NCBI GenBank assembly: GCA_903930395.1
Contig: CAIYYE010000030.1
Coordinates: forward strand, 1-5,990
From: an uncultured beta proteobacterium
GTDB taxonomy: Bacteria > Pseudomonadota > Gammaproteobacteria > Burkholderiales > Rhodocyclaceae
Direction of reading: 5' to 3'
DNA length: 5,990 nucleotides
The notes under the pieces were generated by a model. The model was not told where the DNA came from. It ran no database searches and saw nothing but the letters and a program-made list of their open reading frames with translations. The translations under genes and the position numbers were made by a program. Of this stretch, positions 1 through 5,357 are shown one piece after another; positions within the stretch are counted from its first letter, which is position 1; every line of letters begins with the position of its first letter.

Positions 1-141
1 GGCGACAAGGCCCTGCTCTGCGTCGACGTCTGGGAACACGCCTACTACATCGACTACCGCAACATGCGCCCGAAGTTCGTCGAAACCTATCTGGCTTCGC
101 TGGTTAACTGGTCGTTTGCCGAAGCCAATTTCGCCGGCTAA
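1..141 (+). CDS. sodB: Superoxide dismutase [Fe/Mn], C-terminal part (5' end outside window)
   Basis: This is the last 46 codons of an Fe/Mn-family superoxide dismutase, open at the left edge and ending with TAA. The enzyme converts superoxide to hydrogen peroxide and oxygen, normally in the cytoplasm. The visible part holds the family signature DVWEHAYY (residues 9-16 of the fragment). Its Asp9 and His13 are the last two of the four protein metal ligands. It is followed by the usual YIDYRNMRP stretch and a VNW.F helix near the C-terminus. The other two ligand histidines and the metal-specificity residues lie outside the window, so iron versus manganese is not decided here. I use sodB because betaproteobacterial homologues with this tail are usually the iron type. 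A terminator lies about 50 bases downstream, so the gene appears to end its own transcript. Confidence 0.92.
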   Translation, partial: GDKALLCVDVWEHAYYIDYRNMRPKFVETYLASLVNWSFAEANFAG

Positions 142-187
142 GCACCAGACGCCCTGAGCAACAGCTAGGGAAAACAGCAAAATCACC

Positions 188-222
188 AAAAGCCCAGGAA
201 CTATATGATTCTTGGGCTTTTT
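188..222 (+). terminator. Intrinsic terminator after sodB
   Basis: The arms AAAAGCCCAGGAA (188-200) and TTCTTGGGCTTTTT (209-222) pair with one G-T wobble around the 8-base loop CTATATGA. The right arm runs into a T-rich tail. It closes the superoxide dismutase transcript and separates it from the operon that follows. Because the left arm starts with a run of A, it might also stop leftward transcription, but no leftward gene is seen nearby. Confidence 0.88.
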
Positions 223-243
223 GTATTTTCCCCCAACCCAATG

Positions 244-284
244 TGCTAAAGTTGAGTCTTAATTAAGGCAATCACGTTGATTGC
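244..284 (+). promoter_or_regulatory. Candidate promoter and operator palindromes ahead of the ABM-B12-GGDEF operon
   Basis: Two inverted repeats sit side by side. CTTAATTAAG (258-267) is a perfect 10-base palindrome. GCAATCACGTTGATTGC (268-284) has perfect 7-base arms around CGT. Just upstream, TGC followed by TAAAGT (244-252) resembles an extended -10 element, which would start transcription near 259. Both palindromes would then overlap or lie just downstream of the start, as expected for a repressor site. An alternative -35, TTGAGT at 252-257, has only a poor -10 partner. I could not match the palindromes to a named regulator family. The rest of 142-404, apart from the terminator and these elements, shows nothing I can assign. 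Confidence 0.35.
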
Positions 285-404
285 GCATGAACGACACGAC
301 GGCCTCACTGTCGATGGTGACTCCGAAAACGTTCAGTGCAGCTATTTGCGCCCACTCCGTTATTGCCGACAAACTCGAAAAACGTCTTGCCATCGGGAGT
401 TCCC

Positions 405-704
405 GTGTTTGTTGGATTGAGCCGGTTCAAGGTAGCCAGCGGCAACGAGAAAGACGTTGCACAAGCCTTTCGTCAGCGCCCCGGAATGGTCGATCAGGCC
501 CCGGGTTTCATCCGCATGGAAGTCATGCAACCGACTGCCGACGACGCCGAGTTCTGGCTGTTTACCTGGTGGGATGACGAAAGCTCCTTCGCCACCTGGC
601 ATCGCAGCCACGCCTTCAAGGCCACCCACGCCCACATGCCATCCGGCCTCAAGCTGGTCCCTGGAGCGAACAGCATTACGCACCTGAAGGTCATTGCCCA
701 ATGA
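405..704 (+). CDS. ABM-domain (antibiotic biosynthesis monooxygenase / IsdG-like) small protein
   Basis: This 99-residue protein is one ABM domain, a dimeric ferredoxin-like fold used by cofactor-free monooxygenases and by IsdG/MhuD heme-degrading enzymes. It shows the usual order: a first strand MFVGLSRFKV, a helix with RQRPGMVDQAPGF (residues 23-35), the strand FWLFTWW (50-56) and the helix SFATWHRSHAFKATH (61-75). I chose GTG at 405 because GGGAG lies five bases upstream and the protein then begins on the first strand. The same frame is open back to a GTG at 336, but that start has no good ribosome site and adds an uncharacteristic tail. Compared with IsdG and MhuD, Trp65 and His75 fit the heme-pocket Trp and axial His, while the catalytic Asn position appears to be Ser6. 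The substrate is therefore unknown and heme breakdown is only one option. Its stop codon overlaps the start of the next gene (ATGA at 701-704). Confidence 0.85.
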   Translation: MFVGLSRFKVASGNEKDVAQAFRQRPGMVDQAPGFIRMEVMQPTADDAEFWLFTWWDDESSFATWHRSHAFKATHAHMPSGLKLVPGANSITHLKVIAQ

Positions 705-1765
705 ACCTGTCGGCGACGCTCGAGCGACTCTGCTCGCTGTCTACCGAGGCAGCCGAAGTCGTGCCTGCCACGCTCTACCGCAAGCACCCGGGACTGCGCG
801 AGGCGATTGGCCCGCGTGGCGTGGCGGCCTGCCGGACGGATATCGGCTATCACATCGAATATCTTTGCGCCGCGCTGGTCGCCGGACATTCCACGCCCTT
901 TGTCGAATACGCCAACTGGCTGTCACTGGTTCTGCGCAGCCGCCAGATACGTGATGATGTGCTGGGCGAATCCTTTTCGCTGCTGGCCGATTTTCTCGCC
1001 GTGAATCTTCAGACCGACGAGGCCGAAGCCGTGGCAAAAATCATGGCCGATGGGCGGGCATCGCTGGGCAGTCATCCGGCTTTGCCGGGAATCAGCCGAC
1101 TGATGCCGGAAACCCTGAGCAGCGATGCCAAAAGCTATCTTGACAGCCTCCTCGCCGACGACCGAAAAACTGCCGCCAGCAGCATCATCGAGCGCCAGCG
1201 TGAAGGCAGTTCGCTGGTCACTCTGGAGACCCGGGTCATTCAACCGGCGATGTACGAAGTCGGCAATCTCTGGCAGAAAAACCTCATTTCGGTGGCTCAG
1301 GAACATCTCGCTACGGCGATCTCCCAGGCCGTCATGGCCGAAGCCTTTTCCCAGGCCGAATTCGCCGAGCCCAACGGCCACCGGGCTTTGTTCGCCAACA
1401 TCGAAGCCAACCACCACGCCCTTGGCTTGCGCATGGTCGCAGATGCCTTTGAAACATCCGGCTGGGAAACCCGCTGCCTCGGCACCAACGTGCCATCGGC
1501 CACCATCATCAGCCAGATCGATGCCATGAAGCCTGACCTGATCGGCATATCCGCATCATTACCCAGCCAGTTTGTCGCGCTGAGCAAATTAATCGAAATG
1601 GTGACCGCCGAGTTTGGTCAGCAGCGTCCGTTCATCATGCTCGGCGGCCTGGCCATCAACAGCATGCCCGGCATTGCCGAACACCTGCGCGCCGACATCA
1701 GCGCCGCCGATGCCGAAGCGGCCTGTCGCATCGCAGCCGAATTCAGGCCATCCAAAAATGACTAA
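701..1765 (+). CDS. Cobalamin-binding sensor protein with CarH-type B12 photoreceptor motif
   Basis: This 354-residue, probably soluble protein has three parts. Residues 1 to about 135 are mostly helical and of unknown function, with a pattern DIGYHIEYL (47-55) then FVEYANWL (67-74). Residues about 145-222 look like the four-helix cap of B12 modules, with VGNLWQKNLISVAQEHLATA (187-206). Here Trp191 and Glu201-His202 give the W-x9-EH pattern of CarH/LitR photoreceptors. Residues about 227-348 are a Rossmann-like B12 domain. NHHALG (237-242) stands in for DxHxxG, with His239 as likely lower ligand, followed by LGTNVP (260-265) and MLGGLA (313-318). In CarH, light breaks the Co-C bond of adenosylcobalamin. 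Whether this protein senses light, B12 or redox state is inference. It lacks a MerR DNA-binding domain, so its output is probably a protein partner. The coding sequence overlaps the preceding stop by 4 bases and the cyclase start by 8. AAGG at 687-690 is the likely ribosome site. Confidence 0.9.
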   Translation: MNLSATLERLCSLSTEAAEVVPATLYRKHPGLREAIGPRGVAACRTDIGYHIEYLCAALVAGHSTPFVEYANWLSLVLRSRQIRDDVLGESFSLLADFLAVNLQTDEAEAVAKIMADGRASLGSHPALPGISRLMPETLSSDAKSYLDSLLADDRKTAASSIIERQREGSSLVTLETRVIQPAMYEVGNLWQKNLISVAQEHLATAISQAVMAEAFSQAEFAEPNGHRALFANIEANHHALGLRMVADAFETSGWETRCLGTNVPSATIISQIDAMKPDLIGISASLPSQFVALSKLIEMVTAEFGQQRPFIMLGGLAINSMPGIAEHLRADISAADAEAACRIAAEFRPSKND

Positions 1766-2723
1766 CCTGCTGCTTTTTGCTGACAAGGACAGTGCGCAGA
1801 CCGTCGACATTCCCGACCTTCTGCGCCCCCTGCTCGCCATAGTTCTGGCACGCGTCTCGCCGACAGGCAGCCTGCTCGACTTCAATCGCGGCTTTGCCCG
1901 TCTGCTTGGCGAAGAAAAGGCAGTGGCAGGCAACAACATGACAGACTACTTCATCAACCCCGGCCTCGCAGACTTCATCGATCACGAGCAGCACACGCCG
2001 TACGGAATGGTCTTCGAAGGCATCCTGACCCTGGGTGATCCCCAAAGCCAGTGCCAGTCACTGAATGGCGCCATCTGGCGGGATGCCGCCGGCTTGCTGC
2101 TGGTTGCCGAATACGATGTCGAGCATATGGAGCTGCTTGCATCGTCGGTTCTCGAACTCAACAACCAGTTAGCCGACTTGCAGCGCGCACTGACCCGTCA
2201 GAATGTCGAGCTGAAACGCAGCTACGACAAGATTCACATGCTCTCGCTGACCGACACACTGACCGAGATCGGCAACCGGCGCGCCTTCAACGAGCGACTG
2301 CGCACCGAACTGGAACGCAGCGCCCGAAGCGCGGTAGCTTTCGGCTTGATCATGGCCGATATCGACCATTTCAAGAACGTCAATGACAGTTTCGGTCACG
2401 ACGTTGGCGATATCGTCCTGCAAACGACGGTTTCCTGCCTGAGTCAATGCATCCGGCCTTACGATTTCATTGCGCGGATCGGCGGCGAGGAATTCATTGT
2501 CATCCTGCCCGAAACTGATCGGAGCACCACGCTCAATATTGCCGAACGCCTGCGCGTAACGATTGCCGGGCATGTCATGCCGAGCATCGCCCGTCCGGTG
2601 ACGATCAGCCTGGGCGTCACCCTCTGGCAAACGGGGGATACGGCGCAAAGCATCTTTCATCGCGCTGACCGTGCTGTTTACGCAGCCAAGGATGCAGGCC
2701 GGAACTGTACTAGCGAAGCTTGA
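1758..2723 (+). CDS. Diguanylate cyclase with PAS-like N-terminal domain
   Basis: This 321-residue protein makes cyclic di-GMP from two GTP. Residues about 25-125 look like a PAS-type sensor (SPTGSLLDFNRGFARLLG, then VEYD-like exit strand AEYDVEHM). Residues about 126-162 form a heptad-rich helix (LELNNQLADLQRALTRQN) that should be a dimer coiled coil. The GGDEF domain starts at LTDTLTEIGNRRAF (164-177). It keeps the metal site DIDHFK (201-206), the active loop GGEEF (242-246) and an RPYD inhibitory site (233-236) five residues before the loop, as in PleD, so product feedback is expected. No transmembrane segment is seen. ATG at 1758 was chosen because it overlaps the upstream stop by 8 bases; the frame is open further upstream, but that part lies inside the B12 gene. 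Only a weak CAGG precedes it, so translation probably depends on coupling. The likely regulator is the cobalamin protein encoded just before it. Confidence 0.93.
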   Translation: MTNLLLFADKDSAQTVDIPDLLRPLLAIVLARVSPTGSLLDFNRGFARLLGEEKAVAGNNMTDYFINPGLADFIDHEQHTPYGMVFEGILTLGDPQSQCQSLNGAIWRDAAGLLLVAEYDVEHMELLASSVLELNNQLADLQRALTRQNVELKRSYDKIHMLSLTDTLTEIGNRRAFNERLRTELERSARSAVAFGLIMADIDHFKNVNDSFGHDVGDIVLQTTVSCLSQCIRPYDFIARIGGEEFIVILPETDRSTTLNIAERLRVTIAGHVMPSIARPVTISLGVTLWQTGDTAQSIFHRADRAVYAAKDAGRNCTSEA

Positions 2724-2751
2724 GGCAGACATTCGCCAGGAAGCGCAGCCC

Positions 2752-3285
2752 TCAGGCGCCCAGCAAACCGATCGCAGGTAGGAAAACCTCAGTCACCAGC
2801 ACCGCCTGCCCGCCTAGCCGGTGCAGTGAACGCCTGGCCCACAAGCGATCTGCCGTAGCCCCTGTGGCAGCAGCCCTTTGATAAAGCGGATGCCGGCGAT
2901 CCAGGCAAATGAACTCGATGTCACCCCGCGAAAATCCCGGGTGAGAAAACAGCAGCGAACCGAGCGAATGGCTTCCCAGCCTCGACAACCAGCGACTCAA
3001 GCGTCCGCGGCTTGCCGTCGACAAGGTGGTATGGGCAAAAATCACCGGCACGCCATCGCACGCCAGCACCACCTCACGCACCCAGGCTGGCGGACGCGAG
3101 GTGTTCAGGTGCAAACCTTCGTCGGCCAGCGCCCGGCCCTTGCCGTAGCGCAACAGGCGAACGCGAAAATGCTGACAATGGCGCTGGCAACGTGCGGTCA
3201 GCGAACCCGGTTCGCGCAGCCATGAAGCCAGCACGGGATCAAGCGGGCCGCCGCGCGGACGGCTTCGCCATTGATTCTGGCGCAT
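2752..3285 (-). CDS. ubiC: Chorismate pyruvate-lyase
   Basis: This 177-residue cytoplasmic enzyme cleaves chorismate to 4-hydroxybenzoate and pyruvate, the first committed step of ubiquinone synthesis. The family pattern is clear from end to end: GSLTARC (27-33), WVREVVLACDG (68-78), SLGSLLF (107-113), LWARRS (148-153) and VTEVFLP (164-170). Arg70, Leu108 and Glu166 align by eye with the E. coli substrate-binding residues Arg76, Leu114 and Glu155. The length is close to the E. coli enzyme (165 residues). The ATG shares its A with the TAA stop of the upstream DUF192 gene, and only a distant AAGG precedes it, so coupling is likely. The usual partner ubiA is not in the window. It converges on the cyclase gene with just 28 bases between the stops and no convincing terminator hairpin there. 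Confidence 0.93.
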   Translation of the reverse strand: MRQNQWRSRPRGGPLDPVLASWLREPGSLTARCQRHCQHFRVRLLRYGKGRALADEGLHLNTSRPPAWVREVVLACDGVPVIFAHTTLSTASRGRLSRWLSRLGSHSLGSLLFSHPGFSRGDIEFICLDRRHPLYQRAAATGATADRLWARRSLHRLGGQAVLVTEVFLPAIGLLGA

Positions 3286-3728
3286 TACTGAGGCCGCGGC
3301 GCCTTGTCGAGCCCGCCGAGCTTGACGCCGGGCTTGATGCCGCGCTGGGCAAACCAGCCAATGTTCATTTCCAGCGCATAACGGGCCGGACGGCGGGCGC
3401 AGTGATTGGTTTCGGTTTGCGGCTGCATGTCCTCAATGTTAATAATCTTGCCTTCGGCATCGACAAAAGCGACCGAGAGCGGCAGCAGCGTATTGCGCAT
3501 CCACATGCAGTGGGTGTTCTCATGATTGAAGACAAACAGCATGCCGCGCTGGACCGGCATGGCCTGGCGGTTCATCAGGCCGATCTGGCGATTCTGGTCG
3601 TTGGCCGCGACTTCCGCCTCGATACGGTGAAATCCGGCCGTCAATTCCATGACCGGCATGGTGCCCTGCGCCCAGGCCGCAGCGCCGGCGAGCAGCCCGG
3701 CAAGAACCGCCACAAGATGTTTATTCAT
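3285..3728 (-). CDS. DUF192 family exported protein
   Basis: This is a 147-residue member of the DUF192 family, small proteins of unknown biochemical role. A signal peptide is evident: MNKHLVAVLAGLLAGAAAWA with a likely cut after AWA at residue 20, which would place the mature protein in the periplasm. The family motifs follow in order: QIGLMNR (48-54), GMLFVF (62-67), MWMRNTLLPLSVAFVD (75-90), EGKIINI (92-98) and YALEMNIGW (117-125) with GIKPG (130-134). The mature protein has two cysteines (74 and 110). AAGGAAG sits a few bases before the ATG and is a strong ribosome site. The start overlaps the stop of the pseudouridine synthase gene by 8 bases and the stop overlaps the ubiC start by 1 base, so all three are probably on one transcript. 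No function is assigned. Confidence 0.9.
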   Translation of the reverse strand: MNKHLVAVLAGLLAGAAAWAQGTMPVMELTAGFHRIEAEVAANDQNRQIGLMNRQAMPVQRGMLFVFNHENTHCMWMRNTLLPLSVAFVDAEGKIINIEDMQPQTETNHCARRPARYALEMNIGWFAQRGIKPGVKLGGLDKAPRPQ

Positions 3729-4296
3729 CGAATCTTCCTTGCAAATCCTGATAACTGCCGTCGATCTTTCGCCATTGCCTTGGCGCCAGACCGTCCAGCG
3801 TCGCCGCCCCGATGGCAGCCCGTATCAAACGCAGCGTAGGATAACCGATGGCCGCAGTCATCCGCCTGACCTGCCGGTTCTTGCCTTCCGAAATGCGGAT
3901 TTCCAGCCATGAAGTCGGGATCGCCGCCCGATAACGGATCGGCGGATCGCGTGGCCAGAGGGCGGACGGCTCGTCGATCAAGCAAACCCTGGCCGGCCTG
4001 GCCGTAAAATCGGAGAGCCTGATCCCGGCGCGCAACTTGTCCAGCGCCGCCTCATCCGGCACACCTTCGACCTGCGCCCAGTAGGTCTTTTCCAGCTTGT
4101 GCCTGGGGTCGGCGATTTTCGCCTGCAGCTTGCCGTCGTCGGTCAGGATGAGCAGACCTTCGCTATCGGCATCGAGCCGACCGGCCACGTAAACACCCTT
4201 GACCGGAATGAATTCATCAAGCGCCCGCCACTTTCCCTCGGGTGTGAACTGGCTGAGCACGCCGTATGGCTTGTTGAAGAAGACGAGGCAGGACAC
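3721..4296 (-). CDS. rluE: 23S rRNA pseudouridine synthase, RluE type (RsuA family)
   Basis: This RsuA-family pseudouridine synthase isomerises a uridine in ribosomal RNA. It has no S4 domain and looks most like RluE, which modifies U2457 of E. coli 23S rRNA. Motifs in the 191-residue product are FFNKPYGVLSQFT (6-18), VAGRLDADSEGLLILTDDG (37-55) with catalytic Asp42, KLEKTYWAQVEG (67-78), EGKNRQVRRM (137-146) and PTLRLIR (153-159). I chose GTG at 4296 because it sits just before the first conserved strand and GAGAG lies nine bases upstream. The frame runs open much further, but that part reads through the tRNA gene and its terminator and is not protein-like. E. coli RluE is longer (217 residues). 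It is the first gene of the cluster with DUF192 and ubiC. Assignment to RluE rather than another RsuA-family member rests on motif likeness only. Confidence 0.88.
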   Translation of the reverse strand: MSCLVFFNKPYGVLSQFTPEGKWRALDEFIPVKGVYVAGRLDADSEGLLILTDDGKLQAKIADPRHKLEKTYWAQVEGVPDEAALDKLRAGIRLSDFTARPARVCLIDEPSALWPRDPPIRYRAAIPTSWLEIRISEGKNRQVRRMTAAIGYPTLRLIRAAIGAATLDGLAPRQWRKIDGSYQDLQGRFDE

Positions 4297-4345
4297 GACG
4301 GCAGACTCTCGCGGACCGGTCAGAGGACCAGCATCAGTACGGGCA

Positions 4346-4373
4346 GAAAGGAAAACGGCCCGAAAAGGGCCGT
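4346..4373 (-). terminator. Intrinsic terminator downstream of tRNA-Ser
   Basis: Read on the - strand, ACGGCCC and GGGCCGT (4373-4367 and 4361-4355) form a perfect 7-base stem around a 5-base loop. The tail TTTTCCTTTC follows. It lies 15 bases past the encoded CCA end of the tRNA and before the rluE start, so it should end the tRNA transcript. rluE would then need read-through or a promoter within the remaining roughly 50 bases. I see no clear one there. Confidence 0.75.
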
Positions 4374-4387
4374 CTTGCAACATGTTC

Positions 4388-4475
4388 TGGCGGGTCCGGT
4401 GAGATTCGAACTCACGATGCTTTTCAGCACGCCGGTTTTCAAGACCGGTGCATTCAACCGCTCTGCCACAGACCC
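4388..4475 (-). tRNA. tRNA-Ser (anticodon UGA)
   Basis: On the - strand the gene begins GGGTCTG and ends CGGACCC, then discriminator G and an encoded CCA. The acceptor stem is seven pairs with one G-T. The D arm contains GCAGAGCGGTTGAATGC. The anticodon stem CCGGT/ACCGG encloses CTTGAAA, giving anticodon TGA, which reads serine UCA and related codons. A long variable arm (GCGTGCTGAAAAGCATCG) is typical of serine tRNA. The T arm is GTGAG-TTCGAAT-CTCAC. The 88-base length including CCA is normal. A promoter and a terminator flank it, so it looks like a single-gene unit. Confidence 0.97.
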
Positions 4476-4486
4476 GGAAGGCGCGC

Positions 4487-4513
4487 ATGATAGCACAGCC
4501 ATCTTCGCTGCAA
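4487..4513 (-). promoter_or_regulatory. Probable promoter of tRNA-Ser
   Basis: On the - strand TATCAT (4492-4487) is a good -10, located 12 bases before the mature tRNA 5' end. TTGCAG (4513-4508) is a plausible -35, though the 15-base gap is short. The bases after the -10 are GCGCGCC. Such a GC-rich discriminator is typical of stable-RNA promoters under stringent control. Confidence 0.6.
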
Positions 4514-4536
4514 TCGTCCGGGCGCCCCCGGAATAA

Positions 4537-4565
4537 TTGAAACTTAGGCCGCGCTCCGTTAGTCT
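4537..4565 (+). promoter_or_regulatory. Probable sigma-70 promoter of the YccA-family gene
   Basis: TTGAAA (4537-4542) and TAGTCT (4560-4565) are separated by 17 bases, the optimal gap. The -35 matches consensus at five of six positions and the -10 keeps its three most conserved bases. This predicts a start near 4572 and a leader of about 30 bases. The leader includes AAAGGGA (4586-4592) as ribosome site before ATG 4602. The promoter is divergent from that of tRNA-Ser. Confidence 0.55.
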
Positions 4566-4601
4566 TAGCACCTGTCGAAACAACAAAAGGGAATTTCCCG
4601 C

Positions 4602-5294
4602 ATGAACACCAATTTCGAAATTGCCGGCCAAGGCGCCTCCGGTCTGGCACTTCAACAGAACCGCGTTCTGCGCAACACCTACATGCTGCTTGCTCTCTCC
4701 ATGGTCCCGACGGTGATTGGTGCGCTGGTCGGCGTCCAGCTGCAATTCAGCTTCCTGGCCGGCAGCCCGTTCATCTCCTTCCTGCTCTTCATGGGCGTTG
4801 CCATGGGCTTCATGTGGGGTATCGAGAAGAACAAGGATAGCGGACTGGGCGTTGCCTTGCTGCTCGGCTTCACCTTCTTCATGGGCCTGATGCTGTCACG
4901 CATCCTGCAGGTTGCCCTTGGCTTCTCCAACGGTGGCTCGATGATCGCCATGGCCGCCGGCGGAACGGGTGCCATCTTCTTCACGATGGCGACTGTCGCC
5001 GCCGTCAGCAAGCGTGATTTCAGCAACATGGGCAAGTTCCTGTTCGTCGGCATGATCGTCGTCCTGCTCGCCGCCGTCGCCAATATCTTCTTCCAGATCC
5101 CGGCGCTGTCGCTGACCATTTCCGTGGCAGTCGTCGGCATCTTCTCGGCCTATATCCTGTACGACATCAGCCGTATCGTTCAGGGCGGCGAGACCAACTA
5201 CGTCAGCGCGACCCTGGCGGTTTATCTTGACGTTTACAATGTCTTCGTCGGCCTCTTGCAGTTGATCATGGCCTTCACGGGTGATCGCGACTGA
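4602..5294 (+). CDS. yccA: Bax inhibitor-1 / YccA family inner membrane protein
   Basis: This 230-residue protein belongs to the Bax inhibitor-1 family. It has seven evident membrane segments (about residues 27-47, 55-74, 82-105, 112-134, 145-164, 168-188 and 205-226) after a short polar N-terminus. In E. coli the relative YccA binds the FtsH protease and slows its attack on membrane proteins; Bacillus YetJ is a pH-sensitive calcium leak channel. The two acidic residues that form the YetJ pH switch seem to be present as Asp188 (in YILYDISRIV) and Asp210 (in AVYLDVYNVF). AAAGGGA nine bases before the ATG supports the start. The gene stands alone between its own promoter and a strong terminator. 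The family call is firm; the symbol is less so, because YccA, YbhL and similar paralogues cannot be told apart here. Confidence 0.9.
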   Translation: MNTNFEIAGQGASGLALQQNRVLRNTYMLLALSMVPTVIGALVGVQLQFSFLAGSPFISFLLFMGVAMGFMWGIEKNKDSGLGVALLLGFTFFMGLMLSRILQVALGFSNGGSMIAMAAGGTGAIFFTMATVAAVSKRDFSNMGKFLFVGMIVVLLAAVANIFFQIPALSLTISVAVVGIFSAYILYDISRIVQGGETNYVSATLAVYLDVYNVFVGLLQLIMAFTGDRD

Positions 5295-5312
5295 GCATCT
5301 CCTGCTCAACAG

Positions 5313-5339
5313 AAAAAGGCGGCTGCGGCCGCCTTTTTT
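5313..5339. terminator. Strong intrinsic terminator, probably bidirectional
   Basis: AAAGGCGGC and GCCGCCTTT pair around the loop TGCG (5324-5327). Six T follow on the right and five A precede on the left, so the hairpin has a U tract in both directions. It lies 19 bases after the YccA-family stop and 19 bases past the stop of the converging rlmD gene, and should end both transcripts. Confidence 0.9.
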
Positions 5340-5357
5340 ACGTCTTGTCGATTGAGA

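Noticed and set aside
336..404. Upstream GTG extension of the ABM protein
   Set aside because: It lacks a ribosome site, while GTG 405 has GGGAG at the right distance and starts the protein on the first conserved strand.
281..577. Open frame on the + strand before and across the ABM gene
   Set aside because: No ribosome site, low-complexity Arg/Ser-rich tail and a different frame from the clearly conserved ABM protein. The part before 405 resembles no family I know.
1614..1757. Upstream extension of the cyclase frame
   Set aside because: It lies inside the conserved B12 domain coding sequence and its translation is not protein-like. ATG 1758 fits the operon overlap.
3012..3839. Long + strand open frame of 275 codons
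   Set aside because: It is antisense to ubiC, the DUF192 gene and rluE, all with clear family motifs. The Arg/Ala/Pro-rich product is a GC-rich shadow.
4388..4475. tRNA-Ser as an integration site for a mobile element
   Set aside because: No integrase, no repeated tRNA 3' end nearby and ordinary housekeeping genes on both sides.
4589..4599. Small inverted repeat GGGAATTTCCC over the YccA-family ribosome site
   Set aside because: The arms leave almost no loop, so a stable RNA hairpin is unlikely; it probably reflects the ribosome site by chance.
4297..4650. N-terminal extension of the rluE frame, up to 118 residues
   Set aside because: It would translate the tRNA-Ser gene and its terminator backwards into a Cys/Arg-rich stretch with no family likeness.
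4679..5140. - strand open frame opposite the YccA-family gene
   Set aside because: It is the antisense shadow of a membrane protein; the + strand reading has seven membrane segments and family motifs.
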